In this document: in pieces, positions 1 to 12,869 of the stretch
Numbering within the stretch: the first letter of the stretch is position 1
How the letters are laid out: every line of letters begins with the position of its first letter
Source: Chelonoidis abingdonii
Lineage: Eukaryota > Chordata > Testudines > Testudinidae
Direction of reading: 5' to 3'
Assembly (NCBI RefSeq): GCF_003597395.2
Contig: NC_133777.1
Coordinates: forward strand, 9,855,361 to 9,919,360
DNA length: 64,000 nt
Notes under the pieces: model-generated
Database searches by the model: none
What the model saw: only the letters and a program-made list of their open reading frames with translations
Told to the model about the DNA's origin: nothing
Translations under genes and position numbers: made by a program

Positions 1-780
1 ATCATTCTCATGGCTCTTTTCTGAACCCTCTCCAATTTATCAACATCCTTCTTGAATTATGGATACCAGTTCTGGAAACAGTATTCCAGCAGTGGTTGCA
101 CCAGTGTCAAACACAGATAGTATCCCTCCCTACCCCTATTCAATATTCCCCTGTTTACGTACTAAAGGACTGCATTAGCCCTTTTGGCTATAGCGTCCTA
201 ATGAGAGCTCATGTTGAGCTGATTATTCACCTGGATCCCCAAGTTTTTTCAGTCACTGCTTCCCAGGATAGGATCCCCCATCCTGTAAGTATGGCATATC
301 TTCTTTGTTCCTGGATTACGTTTAGCCATATTAAAATTCAAGTTGCTTGCTTCTGCCAAGCTTACCAAGTGATTCTGTATTAGTGACCCATCCTCTTCAT
401 TATTTACCATTCACCCAGTTTTTGTGTCACCAGCAAACTTTATCAATTATGATTTTCTTTTTTTAGGTCATAGGGCCCAGAACTGATCCCCTTCCCCACC
501 CCCAGAAACATACTCGCTTCATGATGATTTCCTGTTTATAATTTTGAGCCCTGTAAATTAGCCAGTTAATCCATTTTATGTGTGCCATGTTAAATTTGTA
601 TATTCTAGCTTTGACATAAAAATGTGTTACCAAGTCAAATGCCTTATAGAAGTCTAAGTACATGACGACACACTACTACCTTTATCAACAAAACTTATAA
701 TCTCATCAAAAAAGATATCAAGTTAGTTTGAAAGGATCTATTTTCCATAAACCCATGTTGATTAGCATTAATATATTACC
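1..780 (-). mobile_element. CR1 LINE fragment, antisense, cut by window edge
   Basis: On the minus strand this reads as the reverse-transcriptase region and following part of a CR1 retrotransposon. A 66-codon open stretch at 463-663 contains YLDFYKAFD (RT motif A, with the catalytic Asp) followed by GSVLGP (the substrate-binding PQGS block). Beyond it, toward position 1, lies the C-terminal sequence also seen near 29000 and 37150 in this window (missing-data-free phrases such as the region around GGTTCAGAGAAGAGCCATGAG, here reverse-complemented at 5-30). Stops and small indels outside 463-663 show it is dead. The 3' tail lies beyond the window. Confidence 0.85.
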
Positions 781-1954
781 TTTTAATTCTTTACAAAAAG
801 TGTATTTATGATTATATAAAGCTATATAATGAATTGTAACAGACTTGACTGTTAAATTAGTAAAACTCCACTTTTCATTTCTGAAGGCCAATTAGAGTGC
901 TTAGAAGACTGTCACTGGCTGCTGTCAAGTTTGGACAATCTGTTATAGCACATCTGTGAATGGAGTACTCAGTAGTACTCATGTTAATGGAATGTTACTT
1001 TTAAATGCAATTACTTTGGATTATAATGAGCAATAAGAGACATTGATTTCACATTCAATGAGTCCTCAAGCTACCTTTTGAAAATTTAAACTAATAAAGA
1101 AGCTTGTGGTTTCCATACATTGTCCAGGTTTTGGTTTGTTTGTTACATAATATAAGGTTAGACAGAATTTCCTTTTAAGAATTCATTTTGATGAAGAGTG
1201 GTATATATTGGAAGGAAAGGAAGGGTTAAAAGTATGGGCCCTGACACTGAGCACCCGTCTACACAAGAGAACTGTTCCATTGCTAACTTAACTGATGGGA
1301 CTGCAGTAGTGGTCACTGGTGCCTCTTTTACACTGGCATTCCCTATGTTGGAGCTGAGCCAATGGGAGATTTTAGAATAAGAATAGTGTAAACAAGGCCT
1401 AACACAATAGCCTGTACTGGCAGGGCTCGAATGGGAAATATGCAGCAGTGGCAATACGCATTCCATTTGCAGCACCCCATATCAGACCAGGTGGGGGAAG
1501 AAGCACACAAAAGGGGTCAGGGAAAAAGGAGGGGAAAACCTGCCCTAATGTTTTCCAGATTCCTCTATTTCATTAGTTGAACATGAAATCTGAATGTCTG
1601 AAACAAAGCTCACACAGAAGCACTAGAGCAGTAAGTGACACTCCAAAAAAAGTACTGTAAATTAAACTGGGCAGGAAAGGCACAAGTAATTAGCACTACA
1701 CAGATCTCTGTATCTTGGCTTTTTCTTATTATTAGCAGACAAGTAATTTAAAAACCACAATTTTGCACAGAATCATTATCATTATTTTCCAAAGGGAGTG
1801 TAGAATGCTGGCAGGGAATGGATGACTTTTACTTCACTCACTCAGTCTAGTCTCATTACAGAAATTGGAAAGGAAATTCAGGAAACAAAAATACAAGTAG
1901 CATTTCTCTTTCACATTCTAATTTTCAGTCTTAAAAAAAAACCCACCAGAGAGG
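781..1954. other. Unassigned AT-rich non-coding sequence
   Basis: No gene or clear repeat is visible. Opposing open stretches at 1158-1475 (minus) and 1198-1380 (plus) overlap each other, have no recognisable domain and are treated as chance. Confidence 0.6.
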
Positions 1955-2530
1955 TTAGCTTCTTACAGTTTCTTTAACTGGAACCTTCAGAGAGTATAAT
2001 CCTAACTGGGAATAATGTTAACTAAAGCACATTTACGCTTACACTGAAAGGCTAAGATCACAGCCAAAAAAAATAAAGAAATAACTAAATAAAATTGTTC
2101 CACAATGGATTTTGCCAGACAATGTTTTTCAAAAATGGCACACTACTAAAGGGCAAAGATCACATAATTCTTCCAAGTCACAGTTAATGTCTCTAAGGTG
2201 TACTCTACAGCAAAGTGAGATTTTCTGTTGTGCTTCTTAGCAAGGCAACACAAAACTTGCATGTCAGGAGGAAGGGGTATTAAGGTGGTTTCCGCCATCT
2301 TTGTGCCCTCTGGAACTTCAGATTCTCTGGGGGCTGCAGGGGCGCCTGGAGTAATTTACACAACCCTGGGGGCAAACTGAAGTTACAGCTGCTTCTCATA
2401 GATGATCTAAGGGCCACAATGCTGCCCCAGCACTCCTTCCCCTAGTCCTGCCTCAGTGCACCTCCTCCACTAGATCACTCTCAGCAATTTTCAGATAGCA
2501 ACTATATGGCCGTCTGGCACAGTGACTTCA
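1955..2530 (+). repeat. 576-bp direct duplication, copy A
   Basis: Read base by base, this block matches 4395-4970 without a difference, at a constant offset of 2440 bp. It starts at TTAGCTTCTTACAG and ends at GGCACAGTGACTTCA. Flanking bases differ on both sides, so the edges are sharp. No open reading frame, TG...CA termini or target duplication were seen. Confidence 0.95.
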
Positions 2531-3856
2531 AGCTTATCAAGCTCTTCAAAGCAATTTTAAAATATACAGCTACATCCAAAAGAGCCATTTAATAGATGAA
2601 ATGAAGTTTGACTGTAAATTATATTTTCTTTAGAAAATCACCATTTAAAATATCAGAGGTTGTTCCCCATCTCAACAGCTCTGATTATCTGACAGTTTTT
2701 AAAATATTGAAATGCTCTTTTACTGGTAATTTACTTGCAATTAAATGTTCATTCTAAATTCAATATTCTGTTTAACAAGGCAATTAGAGAACCAATAAAT
2801 CAGAAATTAATTAACATTTTGTATTGTATTTCTGTCAATCCTCATTTTTTCTCCTCAAATGGCCTCTTTTAAAATGAGGGAATCTTAATATTGTCAAGAA
2901 AGGAGGGTGTATATATAGAAGGGTTTTAGAGGCTATGGCACGGCTATGTTAGCAGGATGGCTGGAACAGCTGGATGAGGCAGGAAAAAGGCACTTGCATC
3001 AGATGCACCAATGTACCCATGCTTCACTAGGGAAGCCAGCAGGTGATACAACAGAGACCAAGACAGAGGCAGCAGGGCCTCATGTTCCTGTAAGGGAGAA
3101 GGGTGCGCTGCTGGGAGATGGGACTGATCCAGAGAGAATGTGGATTCAACATTATAATATTGGTGGAAGTATGCTGAAGCTGGGAGAAAAATGTAATTTC
3201 TATAAAAATCAGTCCAAATGTCAAAGTAGCCTCTCAGGAAGGACATCTAGTCACCCTAGATTCAGACGAGCTTATATCTTCTTTAGTTTTCAATTCTGAG
3301 GACAGAAGTAGGCAGAGTTTAGTAAAATCCCTGTGTAAAAGGACACATTGTTGCATGTCTGAGTTAATTATAGCTCAAGATTATAGAATAACAGGCTCAA
3401 CTGGAATTATGTAATCAAAGATTATCAATCAGAGATTAGCACAACACTATACAGAACACCAAAAGAATGATACAGAATACTGAAAGAATAAATATACTAT
3501 CACCTTTTGATGTGTTGATGATTGATGATAAAGAGCTGGTTATATGTCTCTCCTTCACTGTAACTGGAGGGATGCAGCAGATTCATTCCCCAACTAAATT
3601 CCCATATTTAGTGTCATTACATAGGGGTTTCCAAACAAAGAGAACCTCTTTTGTCAAAAGAAATATGTTTTGATGTCATTTCTATACATTCTCAGTTTAC
3701 CTGATTTATGCGTGAAGGCATAACTATTTACAGCGAAAAGGACTAACAAAATAATATAGTTCAGTGGGTCTTTCTTCCCCCATAACTATTCTTTTTTTAT
3801 CTGTTATAAAAATAATCCCTTATCAGTTTCCCAGGTTTATATATGCTTACGTAAGC

Positions 3857-3906
<50 letters not shown>

Positions 3907-4394
3907 CTGGGAAACTGTTCTCATATATCTGGAGTTCCATGGTTATAGAGGCACTCAAGATTGTTAAATACAGTTTAACATATAAAATTCCTGAATTAGG
4001 TTACTTATCATTCAAGGACTATTGTTCTGGACCTTAGAATTCAACACTCTTTGTTTATATCCTAAAGATGCAAAAGAATAATTAACGTATAAATCAAATA
4101 TACAGAAAGTAAAGGACTAAAAGGGTTAATATTTACTATCAGATATGAAAAACATTTATCCACAGCCAACCCTTAAAAGTAATTGTCACCACATTTATCC
4201 GGTAGAAATCAACATGAGGAAATCTTCTTTTTTTGCAAAAGCAATCTGGCTATGGGCGGGCACTCACAGGCTTCCAGTTCCACAAAGCTCAAAACACATA
4301 ATCACTAATTCTATTAATAGTCTCATTTGTGGGCTTGCCTTACATTGTAGTGTTGGTTTAAATACATGTGTTGCACTGGTGGTCAAGCACTAAA
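2531..4394. other. Unassigned spacer between the two 576-bp copies
   Basis: This 1864-bp stretch has no recognisable gene. Overlapping plus and minus open stretches near 2944-3299 lack domains. It holds the palindrome and microsatellite described at 3838-3906. Confidence 0.6.
3838..3906. repeat. 26-bp perfect palindrome abutting (TA)n(TATG)n microsatellite
   Basis: Positions 3838-3863 form a perfect palindrome centred on CTTACGTAAG. It runs directly into a TA tract (to about 3884) and then a GTAT tetranucleotide tract (to about 3906). The region could extrude as a cruciform. Confidence 0.95.
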
Positions 4395-4970
4395 TTAGCT
4401 TCTTACAGTTTCTTTAACTGGAACCTTCAGAGAGTATAATCCTAACTGGGAATAATGTTAACTAAAGCACATTTACGCTTACACTGAAAGGCTAAGATCA
4501 CAGCCAAAAAAAATAAAGAAATAACTAAATAAAATTGTTCCACAATGGATTTTGCCAGACAATGTTTTTCAAAAATGGCACACTACTAAAGGGCAAAGAT
4601 CACATAATTCTTCCAAGTCACAGTTAATGTCTCTAAGGTGTACTCTACAGCAAAGTGAGATTTTCTGTTGTGCTTCTTAGCAAGGCAACACAAAACTTGC
4701 ATGTCAGGAGGAAGGGGTATTAAGGTGGTTTCCGCCATCTTTGTGCCCTCTGGAACTTCAGATTCTCTGGGGGCTGCAGGGGCGCCTGGAGTAATTTACA
4801 CAACCCTGGGGGCAAACTGAAGTTACAGCTGCTTCTCATAGATGATCTAAGGGCCACAATGCTGCCCCAGCACTCCTTCCCCTAGTCCTGCCTCAGTGCA
4901 CCTCCTCCACTAGATCACTCTCAGCAATTTTCAGATAGCAACTATATGGCCGTCTGGCACAGTGACTTCA
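4395..4970 (+). repeat. 576-bp direct duplication, copy B
   Basis: Exact second copy of 1955-2530. It is preceded by CAAGCACTAAA and followed by CCATGGGAATCC, neither of which resembles the flanks of copy A. Confidence 0.95.
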
Positions 4971-5479
4971 CCATGGGAATCCTGGCCCAGCCAATACAGG
5001 GCATTTTTAGGGCCCATTTACACTGCTCTGGCTCTTTCACCCAATGACAATTAAGAAAAGGACCCAGTGTCCTGACACCCAGACTGGTGCTCTGCCCCCT
5101 GCTAGTGTGAAACATCACTCCTTGAGGCAATCCTGCAGGATTTAAAAGGGTATATTAAATCCTGTCTCACAATGATTTCCAACACGTAATTGCCAATGCA
5201 TCTGATTTGACCAATCAGAGACTTTTTAAAAATTTTATGCTAAGAGACTTAGTCTCTTTGAAGAGAGTGGCTATGTTTAAAAAGAAAATCCTTTTAAAAT
5301 GCCTGTGTTTGAAGGTTATCTGACAGCACTGAAGTAACTAGATTTTGCAGTTCCTGCTATACAAGGTTGTAGCCAATTAGTTCATTTTATCATCCATTCA
5401 TCATTGTATTACGTGATATTATGGTCAATTCATATGGTACTCATGTACAGGTAGAAGACCCTATCAGACAAGGCAGAAT
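4971..5479. other. Unassigned non-coding sequence
   Basis: No gene seen. The first 170 bases are GC-richer than their surroundings and may be repeat-derived, but I cannot name a family. Confidence 0.5.
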
Positions 5480-6005
5480 GAATCAGAAGGTCAGCCGTCA
5501 CTAATAAACTCCCCAAAAATCTCCTAATAAGCTCCCCAAATTCTTAGGCTCCTCTGTACTCCACCATCAACAGAGGATCAGGGAAAATTTGTGGGTTTAC
5601 CTGGATCACCACCCCTCCTCTCAGTGTACTTTGTAATCCAGCTCCTAACAGCTGAAGGGGAAGGAAACACCACAAACGTGGGAAGACTCATGGGACAATC
5701 GCACAGGAAGCCCCAGCATAAACCTTCCCTCTATCAGTGATCATCTACTGAACGGTCCATCACACCCTTGAATATCTCTGAGGATGTGAGTACGACTACA
5801 GTCTTAGTTACTGTGTGCGTTTTTTGTAAGATTTATATATGCACATGTAATTGTAACTTTACTTATTACTTTAATAAAACTTGTAGTACAGATAAGACTT
5901 TGTACTTGTGATTGTGATCACCCTTGGACTTCGTATGTTCTTAGAGTCTCCAAATTTGAGAAAAGCCCAGAAGTGATTTTCTTTCTGTTGAGCTTGAAAC
6001 TGTGG
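5480..6005 (+). mobile_element. Possible LTR-like segment (3' part)
   Basis: An AATAAA signal at about 5873 lies in the context TTTAATAAAACTTG, followed by a stretch that resembles an R-U5 region. At 6004 comes TGGCGCAACCAGAG, which starts with TGG as a tRNA primer-binding site would. No 5' end, TSD or partner LTR was located, so this remains a weak call; an ordinary 3'-end-like sequence is an alternative. Confidence 0.3.
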
Positions 6006-6833
6006 CGCAACCAGAGCTGAATGTATGGTGGAGTAGTAAAAGAATTACTAAATTCAAGTTAATAAATAAAAAGGCGACAGGATGCATTCAGAGAAACAGT
6101 GGACTGTCTGATGTAAATTGAAAAGTGCACATTTGGTGTTGGTGGTATTTGTTGTTACCGACATGGTATACTTATCAGAAAGCTGTATTCTCTCCCATGC
6201 ACTCTCTTCTACTTTATTTTAATTTGTGGTATAGTGCATAGGAGAAGCACAAATTTAATATTTTTATACCTTTGAAGAAATAAAAAAAATAAAATTTGGT
6301 GCTGTGGTGACATTTACAAGCAACTTGATCTGCATTAATGGATTGCAGAATGTCTAATATGGCTGTATGAGTTCAAATCAACAGCACCGTAACATTGCTT
6401 TTCATGGTGGATGTGGCTTTGTTTTAGGGAGGTTTTTTTGTTTTGTTTTTTAAGAAAAACTCTATATGAGGGGGAGGTCTGGATTCATGATTTATTTATC
6501 CAAGTTAAAGATGAACTCCTAACTCAATAGATGAAGATCCATGCCATTTGTGAGTTATTAGGTCTCCTGAACCTAAATGCCAAAAGAAATGACGGATCTG
6601 CATGAAGTATTGCCCTTTCATTAACCACTTCATCTAATCGAAAAGAAAGTTAAGAAGTGAAGAAGAAAATTGTCAAAGAAAGGATAGAGACCATATGGCT
6701 CTTTCTGAGCACATGTTTAATGGAGTTTTCTATCTCACCATCCAAGTAAGGCCGCTCTATCTCCAAAGCAGCTCTCCATTTTACCTGCCCACCTTCTGGC
6801 CCCTCAAAAGGTGTCCTATAAAGCAGTGGTTCT
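6006..6833. other. Unassigned non-coding sequence
   Basis: AT-rich, with no gene or identifiable repeat. Confidence 0.55.
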
Positions 6834-7482
6834 CAAACTCTTTTTTTTCCCACAAAAATTGCTGAGGGTCTCGGTGGACCACTTAATGATCTTTCTAAAT
6901 GTTGTTTGTACTGTCAGCTAATTGTAAATTGTAACTATTTAATAAAAGTGCTATATAAAAAAACCTGAATAATAATTAATGGTTCTTTTGTTCTACAAAT
7001 AAAAGCACACAACTCAGATTTTGATATCCGTAGTCTGAATTTCTAATGCAATGGATATGCTCTCCCTCCCAATGCAGCAGCCTCCAAGCTGTGGCTGGGA
7101 AGGATGGTGGGTCTCTCCCCACCACAGCAGCCACAGAGCTGAGGCTGGGAAGGAGGGCTGGAGCTGGGGAAAGTCACCTCTTTCTCTGTCCACCGCAGCC
7201 CTGCATATCCCAAATTCCCCCTCTCCCTCTTCTCACCCCACTGCCCCCTCCCATCTACCTCCTATTCCCCCCACGGCCACCACCTCATCTTACACATGCA
7301 TCTTCTCCGGGGTCCAGGCACCTAATTAGTGAAGCCATGCCTGCGCAGCTCCACTAATTAGTTAGGCATCCCTTCATTCTCTCATGTGCGGCTGCCCAGG
7401 TGCGCACCTTAGAGGGAACTATCTGCAGACCACCTGAATGGAGCTCACAGACCAATGGTGGTCCACTATTTGAGTACCTTTG
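6834..7482. mobile_element. hAT-type non-autonomous element
   Basis: The left end reads CAGTGGTTCTCAAA and the right end reverse-complements to CAAAGGTACTCAAA (11 of 14 match). Flanking 8-mers CTATAAAG (6826-6833) and CTGTAATG (7483-7490) match at 6 of 8, as expected for an old 8-bp hAT duplication. The centre (7050-7330) is a C-rich insert-like stretch whose open frames overlap in two phases and encode nothing recognisable. There is no transposase. Confidence 0.7.
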
Positions 7483-7490
7483 CTGTAATG

Positions 7491-10400
7491 GATTTGCTGA
7501 AAATTAAATTAGTTTCTATGATCCCAAAAGAAGGAAAAATTATCATTGTTTAAAATGTATTCATTATTGTAGCTTCAAAGGTGAACTACAAAGCTAAATC
7601 AAAATCTGTTATATTTTATACCCAGATTTACATGCTGAATGCCCCCAACCTGTCTGTAGTCGACAGAGATCTAGAAATATGTAATTTTAAACTATCCTCT
7701 TTAAAATGATTTTTCCTTTTCTGAAATTCTCCTGGGCCTCCCTGGGCTGAAGATGATGTCCTGGAATAGTGCACTGTGACTTAGGAGCTGAGATGCCAAG
7801 GTGTTTGGCACCTTATAGTTATAGTGCATGTAATTTTCAGGCACGCAAAAGTGGAAGAAATGGTCTCTGGTAGCTACAGTTGCTGCAGTATAGCAAATAG
7901 TCTTAGCAACAAACAAGGACTACAGTGTTCAAACAAGGTAGGATCTGGCAATTCCTGCACCTTTATTGCCACTTGTCCGCCTTGGTTTTCTTCATTTTGC
8001 TACAGCTCGTTGGCTCTTTTCCACTTCCTCCAGGTCTTTCTTCCCTTTCTGCTCCTGTGGTCCTTTCTTTCTTCCATTGACCCTTGATTCCTACATCCTA
8101 TTTTGCACATTTAATACACATGCATGGTGCCATCTATAGCTATTGCATGATGCTGATGCTCAAAACTTTTCCTTCTAAGATTTACAGGGAAATGGCCAAG
8201 AGGCATCAGACATTGGTGATATGATATGTGCCCCGGATTACACTTAACACAGAGATACTGCTTCTTGTGTCTTACCACCCTTTAAATATTTCCAGATTTT
8301 ATTAATCGTATACCTTTCCTTACACATGCACAGAAGTTGTGGGTGAATGGGTTTCCCTGTTAAAAAAAAAAAAAACAACAACCCTGATAAGGTCCATGAG
8401 ACATTATCACTGACATACTATACACAGTAAAATTTCCTTGTTGACACACTTCTAAGCTCCTTGAAACATACTGTTTTCTCTCCAAAGACTGTAATTGAAC
8501 GTTATAGCTTATAAAAATTGATTTATTCTTGCTGAAAGACTATTTAAAATGATCTGAACTAACTGAAATTTAAAGTTTAAAAACCAAATCAATAGTTCTC
8601 ATCTCAACATTTATGTAATGGGGAGGCTTAGAAGAGAGCAATATGATATAATTTAAAAATGAATTCAACAGCTGTTTTTGCTCCTTTAGAGTACAGTTAT
8701 TGTCTGTCATACAATTAAGTGAGTATGCTAGTGACAGAATACAGAAAGCAGTAGGGAGTACAGACAAGACCAGACACTTCATATAGTATGTAAACCTTTG
8801 ACTCACCACAGGGAGAGAAAACCTGTCTATTGTATTAGAAAGAGTGAATTAAAGAGATGACCAGGTAGGAATAACAAGTACAATAATGCATCACTGTATT
8901 GCACTGGGTATGAATCAATACATATGGTGCCCTGCCAATGCTATACTACACTATCATGCATACGGTATAGCTTGTTTAATGGTAAATGTAAGCATTTCAT
9001 TTAAAATTGATAAAGTCAGCAGTAAGATAACAATAGAACTTGAAGAACTGCATTGAATGAATGAAAAGAAAGATGCCTATGCAGCTTCACAATAGCTTTG
9101 ACAGTTGTCAGAAGCATCTTTAATGTAGCTAGCATTCTGACTCCAGCTACTGTATTGTCCCTATTTCCCACTAGCTCCCCCGGCCCTTTCAACAATGCTT
9201 CTTCCGTTGCACCACATTATTTTGCCTTCCATGTCTTCAGAGTGGTTGTACTGCGGCTGTTAAAATTGCAAATTTTACCTGGAAACTTACTTTGTAAGAC
9301 CCTGCTCCATCAATTTTCACTGAAAAATATAGTACAATAAGTCCTTCTACTTAACTTCAAATCAGTATAATACAGATACTAAGGATTTAGGCCTTATGTA
9401 TCCTCCGTCACATTTTTCTCTTCAATAAGAGCACAGCTTAGATCAATAGCAAGAAATGGAAGCCTCTCTTAATCTCCAGACAGAAAGGAAGTGAATGTCA
9501 ATGTTTTGGATTGGTGAATCTTGCTACTTGAAACCAGATTTCCAAATAGTATATGTTGTTTTTTTAATCTGTCTAAATACTTCAGTCCAAATGGCAATGT
9601 TTTAACATTGATAAATATAGGAAGGAGGGAACCTTTTGTTGTTTTTTCCCATTAGATACAGAGAAGGTACCAGCAGTGCCACATATCAAGGGAAAGTGGA
9701 CCTTCCAGCCATTTTTCTAAACTCACACCAATCTGATTATCACATCTAATTGCTGAGTTGCAGAGATCTGGGGAACACAGCATTCTCAAGCATGATTGTG
9801 ATGAGTGCAGCATAAAGTTTTAAACAGATTAGATAGATTCTAACTCTTCTACAAAATCCTTACGTGTACAACTAAAATGCTCAGAAATCTTATCTTTAAA
9901 AAAGACACTTTTCATTAGTTTTAGCTGCTGATTTGTTCAAAGTTTCAAAAGATATGCAATATGAAACCTGCTTGCATGAATATACATGTAATTGTTCAGG
10001 CTTTCTTCTTCCTTCACTGTCTCTTCGTAAATAAGGAACATGAGAGGTTTTGAAAGCTATCTTCAGACCTTTCTGTAATTTCTCTATGCACTTTGACAGA
10101 TTTTTAATGGACATTTATTTTATTAGTTTTGTTTCTACTTGATGCTTCCTCAAGTAATTTTTAATCTAGTTTCAACCTTCTGCTGCAAAAGGAAAGGTAT
10201 TGGGGGGGAGGGGAGAAGAGTTGTGTATCTGTCAGACATGACTGCCTCACTCTTTGTGTAGACTTGAAAACATTTTTCTGAACTTCGTTGTCTCTTGCAA
10301 TACTTTTCCAGTAGTTCTCTATGTCTTCCTGTTAGCTCTTTGCCATGTATTGCCCCAATTACAGTGCAGTAGAAAGAAAGAGTTCATCAAAGTTCCCCCA

Positions 10401-12210
10401 GAGTGTTGAAAAATCCATCTTGTAGCATATTTCTCGCCACTACTGTTGTTTTGCTTTCTGCTCAAAAAATCCTCTTTATTCCTTCATATTGTAATACCTC
10501 ACAGTTATGGTTCTTGTACTTGGCTTTCTTCTCGTTATCTTCTCAATTTGAGAACTTCTGGTTCATTTACTTTTGCATTGTTTCCCCATTCAAATTGTGA
10601 CGATATCTGCAGGACATTTATTTCCAACCACAGCTTATTTTTATGTTAATTTGGTCTGAAACCAGTTTTTTACACAGCATCTTTGATTATCCTAGTATAA
10701 TCCATGGAAAGAGCTAAAAGATTGCCTGAGCTTGCTGTAAAAAGAACAATTAACCAAATGCTTAGTTTGAGGAGGGAGGATGGATTTGAAGATGCATATG
10801 GATAAAGGAAACATCATTTTCTGAATCTGAAATTAACTGCTATTTTGTACAAGTGCTGAAGTCCTCTGTGGCCAAGTCCCTGGACTGCTCTTGAGGAAAG
10901 GGAGGTGCCTGTCTCTCTAGGGAGCACTTCCTTCCTCAAAATCTTCCAGACCTCTGCAGAGTGGATGATAAGAAACTGTTTGTCTTTCACACATACCACA
11001 CTATTGACCTAAGCTGAATCTGAATGGATCTTGCATGGTGGGAAAAGCAACCCAGATTCCAAATTAGTGGCCTCCTTGAAGAAATGCTATACCAGCTATG
11101 GCCATGCCCCAAGAGTCATGATCTCAGTATGAAGAAAAATGGTTACATCAAATGTTTCTTTTTCTGATGGTTTTGCTTCTCTAAAAAGAAAGAACTATGA
11201 CAATAGTATACCTGCTTACCAAAATAGCTCTATATTTACAGAGTGTAGCATATTCTATATGAACACTTGTTGGGGTGGGTCTTTGTTATTCTTCTATTAA
11301 CGTTACCTACAATTGTTTCTTACGTGGAAGGTTTGTGAGAAGTGCCTGCAATGGCCAAAACTAAGAGTGGGGCCTCCACATAAGTATGATCTTCGTGGGT
11401 CAAAGTAATGATGGAGAAATCATCTTTGAAGAATGGAAACATTTCCCCATAGACTTGCTGATATAGACGTGTCTATTAACAGCATATTAAAGTTTGATAC
11501 CATTCTAATCTGCCCATGGCATTTATTCCACTACTGAAGAAACTGGGAATCTGAATAAAAATGTCTAATTATATATGGGGCTGTTGAAAGAGACTGATGT
11601 GCATTTCTATTGATATATGCTGTTGGAATAGACTATTGTCCTTTCTCTGTGAAATTCTGTTAATCAGAATGCAGGACCAAATAGCCAATATTGTCCCAGG
11701 CTTCTCTTGCTATTATATGTAGTAGTTCCAGCATTTTCCTGAAAACTTCCACATACCATAGAATTTTGTCTGGTGATTATGTGAGCCTCTGACAGAAGCT
11801 AATCATAAAAAGAAATCCATAGCTACTAATTGTTGTGGTTCATGGGGAATATATTGAAATGATTATCAAATTAATCAAGTTGGCATTGAAATACATTTCA
11901 CTGATCTGCTTAATCAGTATAGTGTCTTACTTCCGTCACTTCCGTAAATGACTAACAGCATGTTTTTGCTCAGCACCCAAATGAATCAGTATCTGAACAG
12001 CCTTTGTTTGGAAGTGACAGCAAGCACCGTTCAAGGCAAGAATCAACAATCCCAACCTCTTTAAGAATAAATATTATAAAAAGAGACCAGTCCCTCTATA
12101 GTTAAGCTTGAAGCTAAAGAGATACAATCAGAATTTTTTTTTAAATCAGTTCTGTCTGAAATGTATTTGTCTACTCTTATAGTAAGTACAATACTGACTA
12201 TTATGACCTA
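7491..12210. other. Long unassigned non-coding stretch
   Basis: About 4.7 kb of AT-rich sequence with short A and T homopolymers (for example near 8360) but no gene, no clear transposon ends and no RNA gene. Open stretches such as 10403-10649 and 10814-10999 have no recognisable domain. Confidence 0.55.
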
Positions 12211-12869
12211 TGTGATGGGGCAAGGCCAGATGGCTACAGTAAAGTACTGAGAAACAGGTATGTTAGCCCCAGGCTAAACAAATCCCTAGGACCATGGTAA
12301 CCAAATGGCAGTTGCTCCAGGTTAATCAAGGCACCTGGAGCCAATTAAGACCTTTCTAGAAGGCAGTGGAGACAGCTACTTTAATTAGAACACCTGCAGC
12401 CAATCAGGGCAGGCTAATCAGGGCACCTAGGTTTAAAAAGGAGCTCACCCTAGTCAGGCAGGAAGGAGCCAGAGGAGAAGGAGTGCGAGTGAGGAGCTGG
12501 GAGCAAGAAGGCAAGGAGCTGAGAGTGAGAGAGTGTACTGCTGGAGGATTTAGGAGACAAGCATTATCAGACATCAGGAGGAAGATCCTGTGGTGAGGAT
12601 AAAGAAGGTGTTTGGAGGAGGCCATGGGGAAGTAGCCCAGGGAGTTGTAGCTGTCATGCAGCTGTTACAGGAGGTACTATAGACAGCTGCGATCCACAGG
12701 GCCCTGGGCTGGAACCCGGAGTAGAGGGCGGGCCCGGGTTCCCCCCAAACCTCCCAACTCCTGATCAGACACAGGAGGAGCTGACCCAGACTGTGGGGAA
12801 GATCACTGAGGTGAGCAAATCTGCCAAGAAGCGCAGGACCCACCAAGGTAGAGGAGGAACTTTGTCACA
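12211..12869 (+). mobile_element. Solo LTR of a retrovirus-like element
   Basis: The termini are TGTGA...TCACA. From about 12340 onward it is the same family as the reverse complement of 52202-52843, while the upstream third differs between copies (different U3 subfamilies). A CCAAT box at 12400 and TTTAAAAAGG at 12432 give orientation. Neighbouring CCTA and CCAA may be a decayed 4-bp target duplication. No gag, pol or env sequence adjoins it, so it is a recombined single LTR. Open stretches inside it are not genes. Confidence 0.75.
12400..12441 (+). promoter_or_regulatory. LTR promoter elements (CCAAT and TATA-like)
   Basis: CCAAT at 12400-12404 and TTTAAAAAGG at 12432-12441 lie in normal promoter spacing. 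The same pair occurs inverted at 52669-52673 and 52632-52641 in the second LTR. Present activity is unknown. Confidence 0.5.

Noticed and set aside
3027..3299. Opposing open frames around 2944-3299
   Set aside because: Three frames overlap on two strands with no domain and no codon pattern favouring one.
1955..4970. The 576-bp pair as LTRs of a young retrotransposon
   Set aside because: The copies lack TG...CA ends, no primer-binding site follows the first, no purine tract precedes the second, no TSD flanks the unit, and the 1.86-kb interior has no gag-pol motifs.
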